Shown here: piece by piece, positions 1 through 9,670 of the stretch
Layout: the number at the start of each line of letters is the position of its first letter
Position numbering within the stretch: the stretch's first letter is position 1
Origin: Tetragenococcus halophilus subsp. halophilus DSM 20339
GTDB taxonomy: Bacteria; Bacillota; Bacilli; Lactobacillales; Enterococcaceae
Length of the DNA: 64,000 bases
Assembly (NCBI RefSeq): GCF_003841405.1
Contig: NZ_PXYA01000001.1
Coordinates: forward strand, 1,103,868 to 1,167,867
Direction: 5' to 3'
Position numbers and translations under genes: made by a program
Notes under the pieces: model-generated
The model's input: only the letters and a program-made list of their open reading frames with translations
The model's database searches: none
What the model was told of the DNA's origin: nothing

Positions 1-1671
1 TTTATAGCGGAAATACTGATTATTATGATCTGTATCATCATCATAATAAGTATCGTAATTAACAACATATTGTACATCGTAACTATTTTCTCCTGTACGC
101 GTGACGTCTTCTACTTCTTGCAAATAACACACCACATAATCTTTTTTATCGGACTTTCGACTAGGACCAATAAAGTTATCTTTAAAATCGATAAATTCCT
201 CATTATCCGTACCGCCAGAAAAATAACCAGCTAACGACTTAGTATCTGTTTCATCAAAATCAAGATCTTCATCTGTATAATCAGAGACATCGAAATACAG
301 TTCGTCCAATCGACTTTCAATGTCAAACTCGTCTATTTCCTCTTCTACATCTAAAGTGACATAAGCTGTACTGTCGACATAATCTGTAGGTTCAACTGTT
401 TCGGTATCAGAATTGATCTCTTCATCTTCAAAGCTTTGTTTAAGTTGTACTTTGTAAGGCTTTTGGGTTGGAACGACATCTATACTATAAATGTCATCTT
501 CTTTATCAAATGCTTCGGCCCTTTTATCATTAATATAAAAATCGCCACTTGTCGCATTCGTGTCTGGAACAATATGAAAACTTTCGGGTTGGAAAGTGCT
601 TTGGTCTTGACTATAGTCTTTTTCCAAATATTCATCTCCGTCAAAATCTAGTGGCGTTGAAAGTAATTCTAAATCACCTAACTCTTGCTTTATCCGCAAG
701 TTTCCATCCTCATTCCAAATAAAGCCAGCCCCTTCTAACTCCCCATCTTTAATAGTACCCACTGACTGTCCATTAAACAGTAGCTCTCCAGAAGAAATAT
801 CCGAATCGACGTCAAATTTCACTTTTTTAGCTGCAAAAGATAACTCTCGACTACCATCATTTTCTAAATTTTCGCGATTCACTTGCTCAACATTTTGTTC
901 GATTTCCTCTTCTTGACCATTACTTTGAAAACGACCATCTAATTGATAAGCTCCAGGAACTAGTGGACCTAATTTCCAAGTGTAATCTTCATTATCAGAT
1001 GTTCCCTCTTCTTTATCGTTTACTTTTAGTTGCATATTTTCAACATTAGTGTTCACATCAAGATAAAAAGGTTGTATGACCAAATCGTATTTATCAAACA
1101 AAAAGAAATACTTGCCATCTTTTTTCAAATAAAGGTCTTGACGCTTATCATTTATATTTTGCAAGTTTTCACTGATATAATTGCTATAATCTTTGTTATC
1201 TTTTGTATAATTAGTAAATGTACTTAAATTATCCGCTTTTGGTTTAAAATTTTTATCTGAAGAAACAACCGTTTCAGCTAATTCTTCAGGATCATTTTTT
1301 GCTAATACCTTTTGATAACGTTCTATTTGTTGCTCTTTGGAATAATAATGCTCTCCATATTTATATAACCCAACACTAACTATAAGCAAAACTACTAAAC
1401 CAGCTAATAAAGTATTATATAATTTTTTATGTTTATAATAAGCAGTAAGCACTTTCGAAAGTTCTTGCTTTTCTTTTGCTTTACTACTTGCTTGTAAACT
1501 TGTGCCACAAGATTCACAAAAACGAGCAGTTGTTTGGTTTTCTTTACCACAATTAGGGCAAATGTTGCCTTTACTTTGGGATTCAGTTTTTTCTACCAGC
1601 TTTTTACCACAAACTTCACAAAAATTATGATCGTCTGAATACTCCTTTTTACAATGATTACAATATTTCAT
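1..1671 (-). CDS. TcaA/YvbJ-like zinc-ribbon membrane protein (C-terminus beyond window)
   Basis: The frame is open from an ATG at 1671 to the left edge (557 codons, no stop). Two zinc ribbons lie at the N-terminus: CNHC...CEVCG (residues 4-22) and CPNCG...CESCG (38-56). A basic linker and one membrane segment (about 84-104) follow, then a long acidic extracytoplasmic part. This order matches the TcaA/YvbJ family: cytoplasmic zinc ribbon, one membrane pass, repeated outer domains. In Staphylococcus aureus TcaA influences glycopeptide response; the role here is not shown. The region between residues about 120 and 557 is rich in Asp/Glu. The ATG follows a GGAG-type site. The gene is divergent from the ComK-like gene. 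Family call fairly secure; substrate or signal unknown. Confidence 0.75.
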   Translation of the reverse strand, partial: MKYCNHCKKEYSDDHNFCEVCGKKLVEKTESQSKGNICPNCGKENQTTARFCESCGTSLQASSKAKEKQELSKVLTAYYKHKKLYNTLLAGLVVLLIVSVGLYKYGEHYYSKEQQIERYQKVLAKNDPEELAETVVSSDKNFKPKADNLSTFTNYTKDNKDYSNYISENLQNINDKRQDLYLKKDGKYFFLFDKYDLVIQPFYLDVNTNVENMQLKVNDKEEGTSDNEDYTWKLGPLVPGAYQLDGRFQSNGQEEEIEQNVEQVNRENLENDGSRELSFAAKKVKFDVDSDISSGELLFNGQSVGTIKDGELEGAGFIWNEDGNLRIKQELGDLELLSTPLDFDGDEYLEKDYSQDQSTFQPESFHIVPDTNATSGDFYINDKRAEAFDKEDDIYSIDVVPTQKPYKVQLKQSFEDEEINSDTETVEPTDYVDSTAYVTLDVEEEIDEFDIESRLDELYFDVSDYTDEDLDFDETDTKSLAGYFSGGTDNEEFIDFKDNFIGPSRKSDKKDYVVCYLQEVEDVTRTGENSYDVQYVVNYDTYYDDDTDHNNQYFRYK

Positions 1672-1845
1672 TTTCTCACTCCTCCAACAAATTCAACAAC
1701 ACCTAATACTCTATTTATATTCTTGCATTAAACGTTAGTAAATTACAAGCTTTATATTAAACTTTTTACTGAATTTTTTTAAGCACCTCTTTAATTTTTT
1801 CATTTTTATTATATAATAGATGTAATTTAAGAAAGGAGAGAAATA

Positions 1846-2643
1846 ATGAAGAACGCTTTACTTCCCCAAAATGATCAAAGACAACTAGAGAAAAAATTCA
1901 ATCCAAAGTTAAACGAGCTACCTGCCTTCCATCTTAGCCAACCTTATTTTCCAGTTGATTTAGATTTATTACACAAAGAAATCGCTACTAGCAATCAGGC
2001 TAATTTTAAAGAAGAAATTTATGCTATTCTTCCTTACGGCAAACACTACACGCAATCATTTATCATTTATAAAGACACCATAAGAGAAGTTGACAATTCA
2101 GCTAATTTACTAGCTGAAAAATTTTTAAAACAACACTTACATATGGAAATGGAAAGTTATAAAAAAACGATGAAAGTATTTTTAAATAAAAACATTCATA
2201 CCATGCCAATTGCTAATCATGACTTTAGTTTAGTTCCTTTTAGTCTAGATTTTCGCCCTACGACCTACAGCTGGATTAATCCTGGGAAAATTAAAGAATT
2301 ATTTTTCAAAGCAAACAATGCACGCACGATTATTCAATTGACCAATTGCTTTAATATCGAAATCGATCGCCAACAACGCGCAATTTTAAATCGAATGAAG
2401 CGGGGATTTTTAATTCATGGAATTGTCAAGCGTGATATTGAAAACCAACCGATCAATGTAACAATGAATTTACTGGAATATTTAGGTATCAGTTCCACCC
2501 GTATCACCAGAAAAGTTACTAGAGATGTACAATATCAACATATCCCAGGCTTTGCCAATGACTTTTATCAAAAATACCAAGAAATCCATGATGCTATGGT
2601 TATTGAAAAATATTTTAATGAAAATTTTCTGCCAAAAAAATGA
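1846..2643 (+). CDS. ComK-like competence transcription factor homologue
   Basis: 265 codons, good site AAAGGAG before the ATG, TATAAT-like -10 near 1810. The middle resembles ComK in order of features: an ILPYG segment followed by an SFIIYKD strand, a central FSLVPFSLDFRPTTYSWIN block (ComK has a comparable PTLSSTRPQCGWI block), and a basic C-terminal NRMKRGFLIHG segment. ComK binds AT-rich K-boxes and switches on DNA-uptake genes in Bacillus; the enterococcal-type homologues are longer and little studied. This protein is longer than B. subtilis ComK (192 aa), with extra N- and C-terminal segments. It stands alone and ends in a shared terminator with galU. The call rests on remembered motif similarity, so moderate confidence. 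Confidence 0.5.
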   Translation: MKNALLPQNDQRQLEKKFNPKLNELPAFHLSQPYFPVDLDLLHKEIATSNQANFKEEIYAILPYGKHYTQSFIIYKDTIREVDNSANLLAEKFLKQHLHMEMESYKKTMKVFLNKNIHTMPIANHDFSLVPFSLDFRPTTYSWINPGKIKELFFKANNARTIIQLTNCFNIEIDRQQRAILNRMKRGFLIHGIVKRDIENQPINVTMNLLEYLGISSTRITRKVTRDVQYQHIPGFANDFYQKYQEIHDAMVIEKYFNENFLPKK

Positions 2644-2655
2644 AAGCGATTAACA

Positions 2656-2700
2656 AAAATGAGCTCTGTGACCATCATCATCACAAAGCTCATTTTTTTA
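2656..2700. terminator. bidirectional terminator between comK-like gene and galU
   Basis: Stem AATGAGCT.TGTGA (from 2659) with TCACA.AGCTCATT (to 2694), flanked by an A-run on the left and T-run on the right. It can stop transcription of both convergent genes. Confidence 0.8.
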
Positions 2701-3567
2701 AAGTTTAGTTGACATATTTTTTAAATAACTTTTTAGCTCTTCTTTTGTATCTGGATGTTGCAAACCGTATTCGATATTTGCCTCTAACAATCCAATTTTA
2801 GTTCCTACATCATAACGTTTTCCCTTAAATTCTTGCGCAAATACACGTTGTGTTTTATTTAATTCATCAATAGCATCTGTTAATTGAATCTCACCACCCT
2901 GATCAGGTTCCTGCTTTTCTAACAAATCAAAAATTTCTGGTGTTAGAAGGTAACGTCCAATAATAGCCAAATTAGAGGGGGCTTTATCGGGGGCTGGTTT
3001 TTCAACAAATGAATTCACGTCATATAAACCTTTGTCTACTTCGCCATTAGGTTCAATCACACCATATTTTGAGGTGTCTTTATGTGGAACAGACATCACC
3101 GCTAATGTCGAAGCCTTTGTTTTTTCGTAATCATTGATCAACTGCTTGGTCAAAGGAACTTTATTGCTGGTAATATCATCACCTAGCATTACCACAAAAG
3201 GTTCGTCGCCTACAAATGCTTTAGCCTGTAAAACAGCATGACCTAAACCTAACGGACGTTTTTGACGTACAAAATGTAGGTTGATATCTGTTGTTTCTTC
3301 TACTAACTTCAGTAATTCGGTTTTGCCTGTTCGTTTTAAGTTTTGCTCGAGTTCTATATTTGCATCAAAATGATCTTCAATTGGACGTTTGGCTTTACCT
3401 GTGACAACCAAAATATCTTCAATCCCTGAAGCCATCGCTTCTTCTACAATAAATTGAATCGTAGGTTTATCTACGATTGGCAACATTTCTTTAGCAACTG
3501 CCTTGGTAGCCGGCAAAAAACGCGTGCCTAAACCAGCCGCTGGAATAACTGCTTTTCTAACTTTCAT
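2698..3567 (-). CDS. galU: UTP--glucose-1-phosphate uridylyltransferase
   Basis: 289 aa, the normal GalU length. It makes UDP-glucose from UTP and glucose-1-phosphate in the cytoplasm, for glycolipid, teichoic acid and polysaccharide synthesis and the Leloir pathway. The nucleotidyltransferase signature [20 protein letters not shown] is at residues 12-31, with the Asp-rich MLGDD segment near 128 and the VEKP sugar-phosphate motif near 188. It is monocistronic: it ends at a bidirectional terminator and two small-RNA-like repeats lie upstream. Start ATG at 3567 has only a weak GTGGAAA-type site. Identification is secure. Confidence 0.97.
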   Translation of the reverse strand: MKVRKAVIPAAGLGTRFLPATKAVAKEMLPIVDKPTIQFIVEEAMASGIEDILVVTGKAKRPIEDHFDANIELEQNLKRTGKTELLKLVEETTDINLHFVRQKRPLGLGHAVLQAKAFVGDEPFVVMLGDDITSNKVPLTKQLINDYEKTKASTLAVMSVPHKDTSKYGVIEPNGEVDKGLYDVNSFVEKPAPDKAPSNLAIIGRYLLTPEIFDLLEKQEPDQGGEIQLTDAIDELNKTQRVFAQEFKGKRYDVGTKIGLLEANIEYGLQHPDTKEELKSYLKNMSTKL

Positions 3568-3645
3568 TTTCCACGCTCATCCTTTTCTTTTGAATTGTAT
3601 TTATTATAACATAACGTTAGTTAAAAATACGTGAAGAAAATCAGC

Positions 3646-3721
3646 AAAAAAAGACCCGCCAGCGGGTAACTGACGGGAAAGGAGTTAAAAATGAAAAAGT
3701 GTTTATAGGGTTGTTTCGTTG
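3646..3721 (-). ncRNA. putative anti-RBS small RNA, family copy 1
   Basis: Minus-strand -35 TTGTTC (3756-3751), 17 bp, -10 TAATAA (3733-3728); predicted start near 3721. The transcript carries the family core GUACCAACGAAACAACCCU, then a segment antisense to AAAGGAG plus AUG (3679-3693), then a stem of 3677-3670 with 3662-3655 closed by one U-G wobble, and ends in seven U (3652-3646). Boundaries are predicted. The plus strand shows AAAGGAG-ATG but its reading frame stops after five codons. Confidence 0.6.
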
Positions 3722-3835
3722 GTACAATTATTAATATAAACAAATTTTTTGAACAAATTATGATCATTTTATTTTAATTCAATAAAAATTAAAACTTTAT
3801 TTGGTTTACAGATTTGCTTCAATATCAATTACTAT

Positions 3836-3911
3836 AAAAAAACGAACCCACCAGGGGGTAACTGGTGGGAAAGGAGTTAAAATGAAAAAGTGTTTATAGG
3901 GTTGCTTCGTT
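3836..3911 (-). ncRNA. putative anti-RBS small RNA, family copy 2
   Basis: Lies about 190 bp right of copy 1 in the same orientation. -35 TTTTTC (3946-3941), 17 bp, -10 TATAGT (3923-3918). The terminator stem is changed on both sides relative to copy 1: CCCACCAG with CTGGTGGG (3869-3862 and 3854-3847), a compensatory pair of changes, followed by GTTCG and a T-run. The anti-SD/anti-AUG core is kept. The remaining 3568-4018 region holds no gene I can see. Confidence 0.6.
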
Positions 3912-4018
3912 GGTACAACTATAATGTAACTAATTTTTATGAAAAATATGTGACGAAACTATTTTGATTAAATTAAATTATTAATAACAGTAGCAGAAAA
4001 TATTAGTTTTTAACATAA

Positions 4019-4525
4019 TCAACGCCAATAAGAAAATAGTATTCCTTGTTTGCCATAAATTGGATCGTTATCAGGTATCAAAACTTCATTAATATTATTC
4101 AATTTTTCTGGACGTTCTTCTTTTTTCCCATAGCAAATATCATAATCCTGTCCATTGGGATAAGCCCCAATAACCGAAAAATCAGCTTGTTTTTCCAGCA
4201 ATTTATGGCCTGTACCTGCCGGTAAAATGAATACATCTCCTTGTTGGGCCTCTAACTGTTCGCCATTTTCACCACCCATTTGTAACAATGCACTCCCACT
4301 ATCAACTACGAGAACTTCATGTGAGTTGCTATGATAATGGTGATAAGGAAATACGCCATTGCGCCAAGCATTTGACCAATGATTTTGATAAAGTATTTGC
4401 ATTGCTTCTTCCTCTGCTTCCATGACATTTTTATAAATAAGTAGAGGAAACTGAGAATTGTTAGGAATTGATCCATCATCCATAAAATAAAGCGCTTGAA
4501 CCTTTACCTCATCTTGTCTTTTCAT
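4019..4525 (-). CDS. YjlB-like cupin protein
   Basis: 168 aa. A single cupin barrel is visible: the metal-binding block HHYHSNSHEVLVV (residues about 62-74) and the second block GDVFILPAGTGHKLL (about 96-110). Length and layout match the YjlB family of small cupins of unknown substrate. The conserved His/Glu set suggests a bound metal. It stands alone, with an AGGAGG-like site before the ATG at 4525 and two small-RNA repeats downstream. Enzymatic function not assignable. Confidence 0.75.
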   Translation of the reverse strand: MKRQDEVKVQALYFMDDGSIPNNSQFPLLIYKNVMEAEEEAMQILYQNHWSNAWRNGVFPYHHYHSNSHEVLVVDSGSALLQMGGENGEQLEAQQGDVFILPAGTGHKLLEKQADFSVIGAYPNGQDYDICYGKKEERPEKLNNINEVLIPDNDPIYGKQGILFSYWR

Positions 4526-4750
4526 GAAAATGCCTCCTCTATTTAAATTATAGCATCCCTTTATCTAGGGTTAAAATAAAAGGAAATAGCGCAAATATTA
4601 ATTTACCTTACGTTTATTTTCATTAATTTTCCTAGGTTTTTAAATTACCATAAACTAAATAAAGTTATCATTACCTAACTAGCTATTTTAATTTTGTTAT
4701 TTTACAGTATCTATTGTAATAGCAATAAAGAAAGGACGTGTTCGTTTAAA

Positions 4751-4978
4751 ATGCTAACAAAATCTAATGTTATTTCCGTACAAATAAGGAAAGTGTTTTA
4801 TCCATTTATTATCGCCAGAGATAGCAACGGACATTATCTTTATTTAAATCTTAATATGGCTGAGCGTAAAGATACAGTCTTTTGGGAGATCATGTTAAAA
4901 ATTGCAGAGGCCGATCTATGGCTTCCTATTGATAAAGATTCTTATCAACTCTTAGAATATGACTGGCTAGAAGTTTAA
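4751..4978 (+). CDS. small protein of unknown function
   Basis: Reading from ATG 4751 gives 76 aa; the frame is open further upstream from a TTG at 4694, but AAAGGA at about 4731-4736 favours the ATG. The protein alternates hydrophobic and charged residues with no membrane segment, no cysteine motif and an acidic C-terminus (YDWLEV). It is followed directly by a strong terminator, which supports a real transcript. I do not recognise the family. Confidence 0.45.
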   Translation: MLTKSNVISVQIRKVFYPFIIARDSNGHYLYLNLNMAERKDTVFWEIMLKIAEADLWLPIDKDSYQLLEYDWLEV

Positions 4979-4987
4979 ATTAAATTC

Positions 4988-5032
4988 AAAAAGTTACAGA
5001 ATTGATGTAAAGTTAATTTCTGTAACTTTTTT
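4988..5032 (+). terminator. terminator after small ORF
   Basis: AAAGTTACAGAA pairs with TTCTGTAACTTT and is followed by TTT. It closes the 4751-4978 gene. Confidence 0.75.
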
Positions 5033-5072
5033 CGTGGACATAAAATGTTTTCTAATAAACTAAGAAGTCTGT

Positions 5073-5144
5073 TTTGTTAAGGTTTCTTTTTCAATCAGTT
5101 CATTAATTTCTTGTTTTGCATCTTTCATCAATAATAACGCTTCT
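5073..5144 (-). pseudogene. possible 3' remnant of a gene downstream of the MFS transporter
   Basis: Immediately after the MFS stop, a minus-strand frame reads about 23 codons (MKDAKQEINELIEKETLTKQ and a few more) to a TAG near 5073, with open frame upstream into the MFS stop region. The charged coiled-coil-like composition looks coding, but it is too short to name. It may be the tail of a deleted gene. Confidence 0.2.
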
Positions 5145-6355
5145 TTATTTTTTTACAACTAAAATTGTCAGACCACAGGCGATACTTACTACTGATAGAA
5201 AGCCAAAAGCAAGTATAAATGACCCGTTTCCTATTTCAATCAGTTGACCTAAAATCATAGGGGATAAAAAACCGCCTAAGGTGCCTCCAGTATTAATAAT
5301 CCCAATAGCAGAGCCTATGGAATGCTCATCCATAATTTTGTGTGGTAAAGTAAAAATCGCCGTAAAACCCGAAACTACGACCATACTAAGTAAAATTAAC
5401 GCTAGCATTGAAAAAATCAAATAATTGGAAAATACAAATAACAAAACCAATACAGCAGATATCAACGATACAGAGAAAATAAATCCTTTTTCTTTACCCA
5501 AAAATATTTTCGTCAAAATCGAACCAGCAAAAATCGTTCCCAAGGTTTGAAATACGGCATTAGCAGAAAGTAAATAACCAATTGTTGTGATATCTAAACT
5601 GAATTTTTGTTCCAAAAAAGATGGTAACCATGACATATTGCCATACATGACGATATTGATTAAAAGCATCGCAAAAAATAAGATCAATACATTTCGATCT
5701 TTCAATAATTTTTTGAACGAAGCCGAATTTTGCACGGGACCTTTTTTTACAGCTAAATCTTTAGGGACAAAAAGCGCTACTAGAATAATTGATAATACAA
5801 ATAATAACCCTAGTACTATATAACCATAACGCCAATTCATACTAATTAAATTAGCCCCTATCGTAAATGCTAAAACACCACCAATACCAGAGGTGGATAA
5901 CATTAAAGATTGTACAAAAGTACGTCCTTCTTGGGCAAAATTTTCTGCAACAGCTTTTGAACAACTAGGCGGATAACCTCCGTGCCCTACACCAGCAAAA
6001 AATCGAATGACCAGAAATAACATAAAACTACTTACTGCACCAAAAGCAAATGAAAAGAATGCAATAATTCCTAAAGATAGTAATAGTACCTTTTTTGCAC
6101 CGATTTTATCTGCTAACCAACCGCCTGGAATTTGCATTAATGAGTAACCTAAGAAAAATAATGACATAATCAAACCCGTTTGATTCGCCGCTAAGTTATA
6201 TTCTGCTGCAATCGGAATAATTGCGGTAGAAATCATTGTCTTATCCATATATACCATTGAATAACCGATCATTAATGCGAAAATAATACCAAAAGTATTT
6301 TTGGCTTTTCCTGTTCAATATTTGTTTCCAAGTTTTTCCACTGCCTTTCCAACAT
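5145..6355 (-). pseudogene. MFS transporter with N-terminal frameshift
   Basis: An ATG at 6355 with GGAG 5 nt upstream opens a frame of about 18 residues (MLERQWKNLETNIEQEKPK) that shifts at a T-run (6298-6302, A-run in the gene). Adding one base joins it to NTFGIIFALMIGYSMVYMDK and a complete 12-helix major facilitator of 403 aa. The motif GGWLADKIGAKKVLLLS (helix 2-3 loop) is the MFS signature. ACS/anion:cation symporter-like proteins share this N-terminal pattern, so an organic anion substrate is possible. An internal ATG at 6272 could still give a 375-aa product lacking part of helix 1. The indel may be real or a sequencing error in the homopolymer. Confidence 0.7.
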
Positions 6356-6487
6356 ATTTTTACTCCAAATAATTTTCAAAAAATGAATATAAATTACTTC
6401 ATCGATTTTGTTCTTATTCTAGTCTCTTTTATTATAACATGCGTTCAAAAAATTTAATTAAAATAAAAAGAGCTACAGAATTCACAG

Positions 6488-6533
6488 CAAAAAAACTGCA
6501 AAGCTATTATAGTAGCTTTGCAGAACTTTTTTC
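6488..6533 (-). terminator. terminator of the PTS_EIIC_2 gene
   Basis: CTGCAAAGCTA (6496-6506) pairs with TAGCTTTGCAG (6513-6523); A-run at 6489-6495 is a T-tract on the minus strand. T-tract on the right makes it potentially bidirectional. Confidence 0.8.
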
Positions 6534-6552
6534 ATTATATTTTTTTAAAATG

Positions 6553-7590
6553 TTATCCCAAAAATTCAAATACTTCTTGCCGTTTATATAAATTCAACAC
6601 TTTTTCACAGGCATATTGCGAAACAATCGCAGCAACAGCTGGGACAACAATCCAACAAATAAGCGCCATAATAGGTGCTTGACCACCATCAATCGCCGCA
6701 AATGGCCCTACTAGACCTACCAAACCAAAACCAGCAGAAGCTGGTGTTCCTGTAATACCTAAAAATGCTACAGGAAGAGCAGCTACAATAGCTGTGAAAA
6801 AGCATGGTACTAAGATAATAGGCTTACGGAACAAGTTTGGCATCATCATTTTCATTGCGCCTAAAGCAATTGCGATGGTAATACCTGATTTATTAATTCT
6901 CCATGAATTAACAACTAAAACAATAGTCGTCGCGCCGACACCCATTGCTGCGGCACCGGCAGCAACGCCATCCAATTGAATCGCTAAACCAATAGCAATG
7001 GTTGAGATTGGGGAAATAATCAATAGAGCAAATGAACAAGAAATCAAAATACTCATCAAAACCGGCTGTAAAGTTGTAAATGTATTAATAGCTGTACCAA
7101 TAGCTGCAGAGATAGCAGTAATATAAGGATATAAATAAAGGCCGATTAAGCTTGCTCCAGTACCAACAACAATAGGAGTTCCAATAATTTCAACTGAACC
7201 AAATTTATCACCGATTAATAAAATTAAGCCTACAGCAATTGCTGCTGTGATCATCGTATTGATAATATCACCAGTACCAGCACCTATAAACGCTCCTGCT
7301 TCATCATTAAATTGGATTGAACCAGAGCCAATTAAAGCCGCAACACCGACAACTGACATTCGCATCGGATTTAAATTAAATTGTAGTCCAATCAAAAAAC
7401 CGATAACTGCAGGGGTTGCAATTTGAAAAAGTTCCGTCGTCTGAGTCCAAGTAACTGCAAATGAATTATCTCCAAAGGCTCCTAATATGACAGATAAAAC
7501 CGCATTGGGGATTAACCCAACAATAATTCCTGTTGCTGTTCCTGCTAATATTTTATTCAAAAACCTTTTCGGTGTTAGTGCTTCTTCCAT
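6553..7590 (-). CDS. PfoR-like PTS_EIIC_2 membrane protein
   Basis: 345 aa with about ten hydrophobic helices, many Gly/Ala, and no cytoplasmic phospho-domain. Pattern and length match the PTS_EIIC_2 family (related to PfoR of Clostridium), which resembles PTS IIC permeases but usually has no IIA/IIB neighbours, as here. The helix with GTPIVVGTGASLIGLYLYPY and the GITGTPASAGFGLVGLVGPF stretch are the best conserved-looking segments. Function in the family is unsettled: transport or a regulatory role. Monocistronic, with a good terminator after it; start ATG 7590 follows AAGGGAAG. Confidence 0.7.
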   Translation of the reverse strand: MEEALTPKRFLNKILAGTATGIIVGLIPNAVLSVILGAFGDNSFAVTWTQTTELFQIATPAVIGFLIGLQFNLNPMRMSVVGVAALIGSGSIQFNDEAGAFIGAGTGDIINTMITAAIAVGLILLIGDKFGSVEIIGTPIVVGTGASLIGLYLYPYITAISAAIGTAINTFTTLQPVLMSILISCSFALLIISPISTIAIGLAIQLDGVAAGAAAMGVGATTIVLVVNSWRINKSGITIAIALGAMKMMMPNLFRKPIILVPCFFTAIVAALPVAFLGITGTPASAGFGLVGLVGPFAAIDGGQAPIMALICWIVVPAVAAIVSQYACEKVLNLYKRQEVFEFLG

Positions 7591-7796
7591 AATTTTCGCT
7601 TCCCTTCAACTCCTATAAATTTCCTAAAACTTTATAATAAGCCTTCTGCTATTTTCTATAGTTAAATTGAAAATTTTCAGAATTTTTATTTATCGATTAT
7701 TATAACGAAAGCAAATCCAAATTGCAATAGAGTTGTCTGAAAATAACGAATATACTGATAATTTTTTTAATTAATCAGCATTTTCCTAAAAAAGCC

Positions 7797-9670
7797 ATCG
7801 AGTAGGAGACTAACCATTAATTGATTAGTCGACCTCTCACACCACCGTACGTACGGTTCCGTATACGGCGGTTCAATAATTTAAGCTTTTATTTCTCAAG
7901 GATTTCAATGAAATCCTTGAGTTTCCATTGTTTGAACTTTTCTTTGCTGAAGATTCTATTTAGAAGTTTTGATTTTGAAATTCGCCAATACTGTTTCCGG
8001 CTATTCGCATACGTCATGGCCTCTTTATGAGAGGCCCCTCTTGCCTTCAGTTGGCGGTATTTCGTATCGACTTTCTTCCATCTTTTCCAAATCAAGGCTC
8101 GCAACCTATGTCGTAAGTATTCCATCTGTTTAGCTAGGAAAGTTTTTAGTTCTCCGTCTTTATAGTATTGAATCCAACCTTGGGTGTACTGATTGATGGT
8201 TTTGATCATCTCATCTAGCGTGCCCACCCTTTTTCGGTTCGTCAATCTTTTCAGCGTTCTTTTGAACTTTTGTTTGGCCGACGCTGTGGGTCGGCTCTTT
8301 ACTTTCCCTTATCTTTTCTCATACGATAGCTCAGGTATTCTAATTGATGCGCCTTAATGATTTGGCTCTTTTCTTGATTCACCGTCAATCGTAATTTCTT
8401 TTCCAGGAATTGGGTAATACTTTCTTGGACTCTCTGAGCGGCCCGCTCGCTTTGGACAAAGATAATAAAATCGTCCGCGTATCGAATAAACCGATGGTTT
8501 CTTCTTTCGAGTTCCTTATCCAATTGGTCCAGATAAACATTGGCTAAAAGAGGAGAAAGCGGGCTCCCTTGGGAGGCTCCTTTTGAAGTTGGACGAAGAA
8601 TTTCGCCCTCCATTACTCCTGCGTTTAAGAAATTCCAAATAAGTTGGAGAACGGCCTTTTCTTCGATGTACCATCGCATACGATGCATAAGTTTCTGATG
8701 GTTAATCGTGTCGAAATAGCTCTTTAAATCACAGTCGACAACCACGTCATAGCCTTCTTCATAATATTGGCCTGCCTTCGCTATTGCTTGTTGACAGCTT
8801 TTTCCAGGTCTAAACCCATAGCTGTTTTCCGAAAAGGTCGGGTCGATCAAGGGCGTGATGACTTGTAAAATCATTTGTTGTACTACGCGGTCCCGTACGA
8901 CGGGGATGCTCAATTTTCGTTTCTTGCCGTTTCCTTTAGGAATTTCCACACGTTTTGTTGGTTGTGGGCGATAGGTCCCTTCTCTCAGCTTTTGTACAAA
9001 GGGACGACGATACTTGTTCAAATGAGATTTGATTTCAGATACCGTCATATCATCGATTCCCGGTGCTCCTTTGTTCTTTTTGACTTTCTCGATCGCTCGA
9101 TCTATATTCATTGAGCTGACGAGTTCGTTCATTAATGGAAAGCCACTTTGGTTCATCATCTTATTGTCGTGCTCCCTTACGCGCTCCTCATTTCTTCTTT
9201 TGCTTCCAGCTTATCCTTCCACGAGTGAGCTACCTACCGGTCTTTACCACGGTATTGGCTGCGGTCCTGGTGAGCACGTCCACCTCCTTGTTTACTTCAA
9301 AGTTATTATTGTTCAGTCCTTCATATCCATAGGATACTACTATGACCTTGGCTGACTTCTGCCTATTCGTTGTTACTACGATTTCTATCGCTAGGCAGAC
9401 CTCCTCGGGTAAGGTGCGATAACTTTCCACTCACGTCACCGCCTCATTTACTGTATGGGATTCGGGCAGTATTGGACTTTGCTTTGTTTTGCAAGCTCGT
9501 CCGTCCCAATTCAGCCTTCTTATGAGATTCCTGTTCGTCAGTGCGAGTGTTTGCCTCCAGCTTCCTTCAGATTCCGCCTCACGACGGACACCCTTGCTTT
9601 TAGCTAACAGTTCCTACTGCCAAGCCTGTAGTGGACTTTCACCACCAAGTTATCGCCCATGCCGAGCGCA
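7797..9670 (-). mobile_element. group II intron 1 (class C-like), tandem downstream copy
   Basis: The 5' end reads TGCGCTCGGCATGGGCGATA from 9670, one G short of the GTGCG start of intron 2. The catalytic domain V hairpin is at 7841-7874 (GAACCGCC...GTACGGTGGT on the minus strand), and domain VI ends in CCTACTCGAT at 7797. It encodes a reverse transcriptase without an HNH endonuclease, typical of class C. It abuts the 3' end of intron 2 with no exon between them. The missing first G probably impairs splicing. Confidence 0.85.
7889..9159 (-). pseudogene. group II intron reverse transcriptase/maturase, frameshifted (intron 1)
   Basis: The N-terminal part (8299-9159) carries RT blocks: KKNKGAPGIDDM, SYGFRPGKSCQQA, VDCDLKSYFDTI, GSPLSPLLANVYLD and the catalytic YADD (FIRYADDFIIF). 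It stops just after KDKGK. One base added near 8300-8310 joins it to the maturase/thumb part (7889-8299): ASAKQKFKRTLKRL, then GWIQYYKDG and a basic C-terminus. No En domain follows. About 420 aa if repaired. The YADD is intact, so loss of the X domain is the lesion, unless the indel is an error. Confidence 0.85.
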
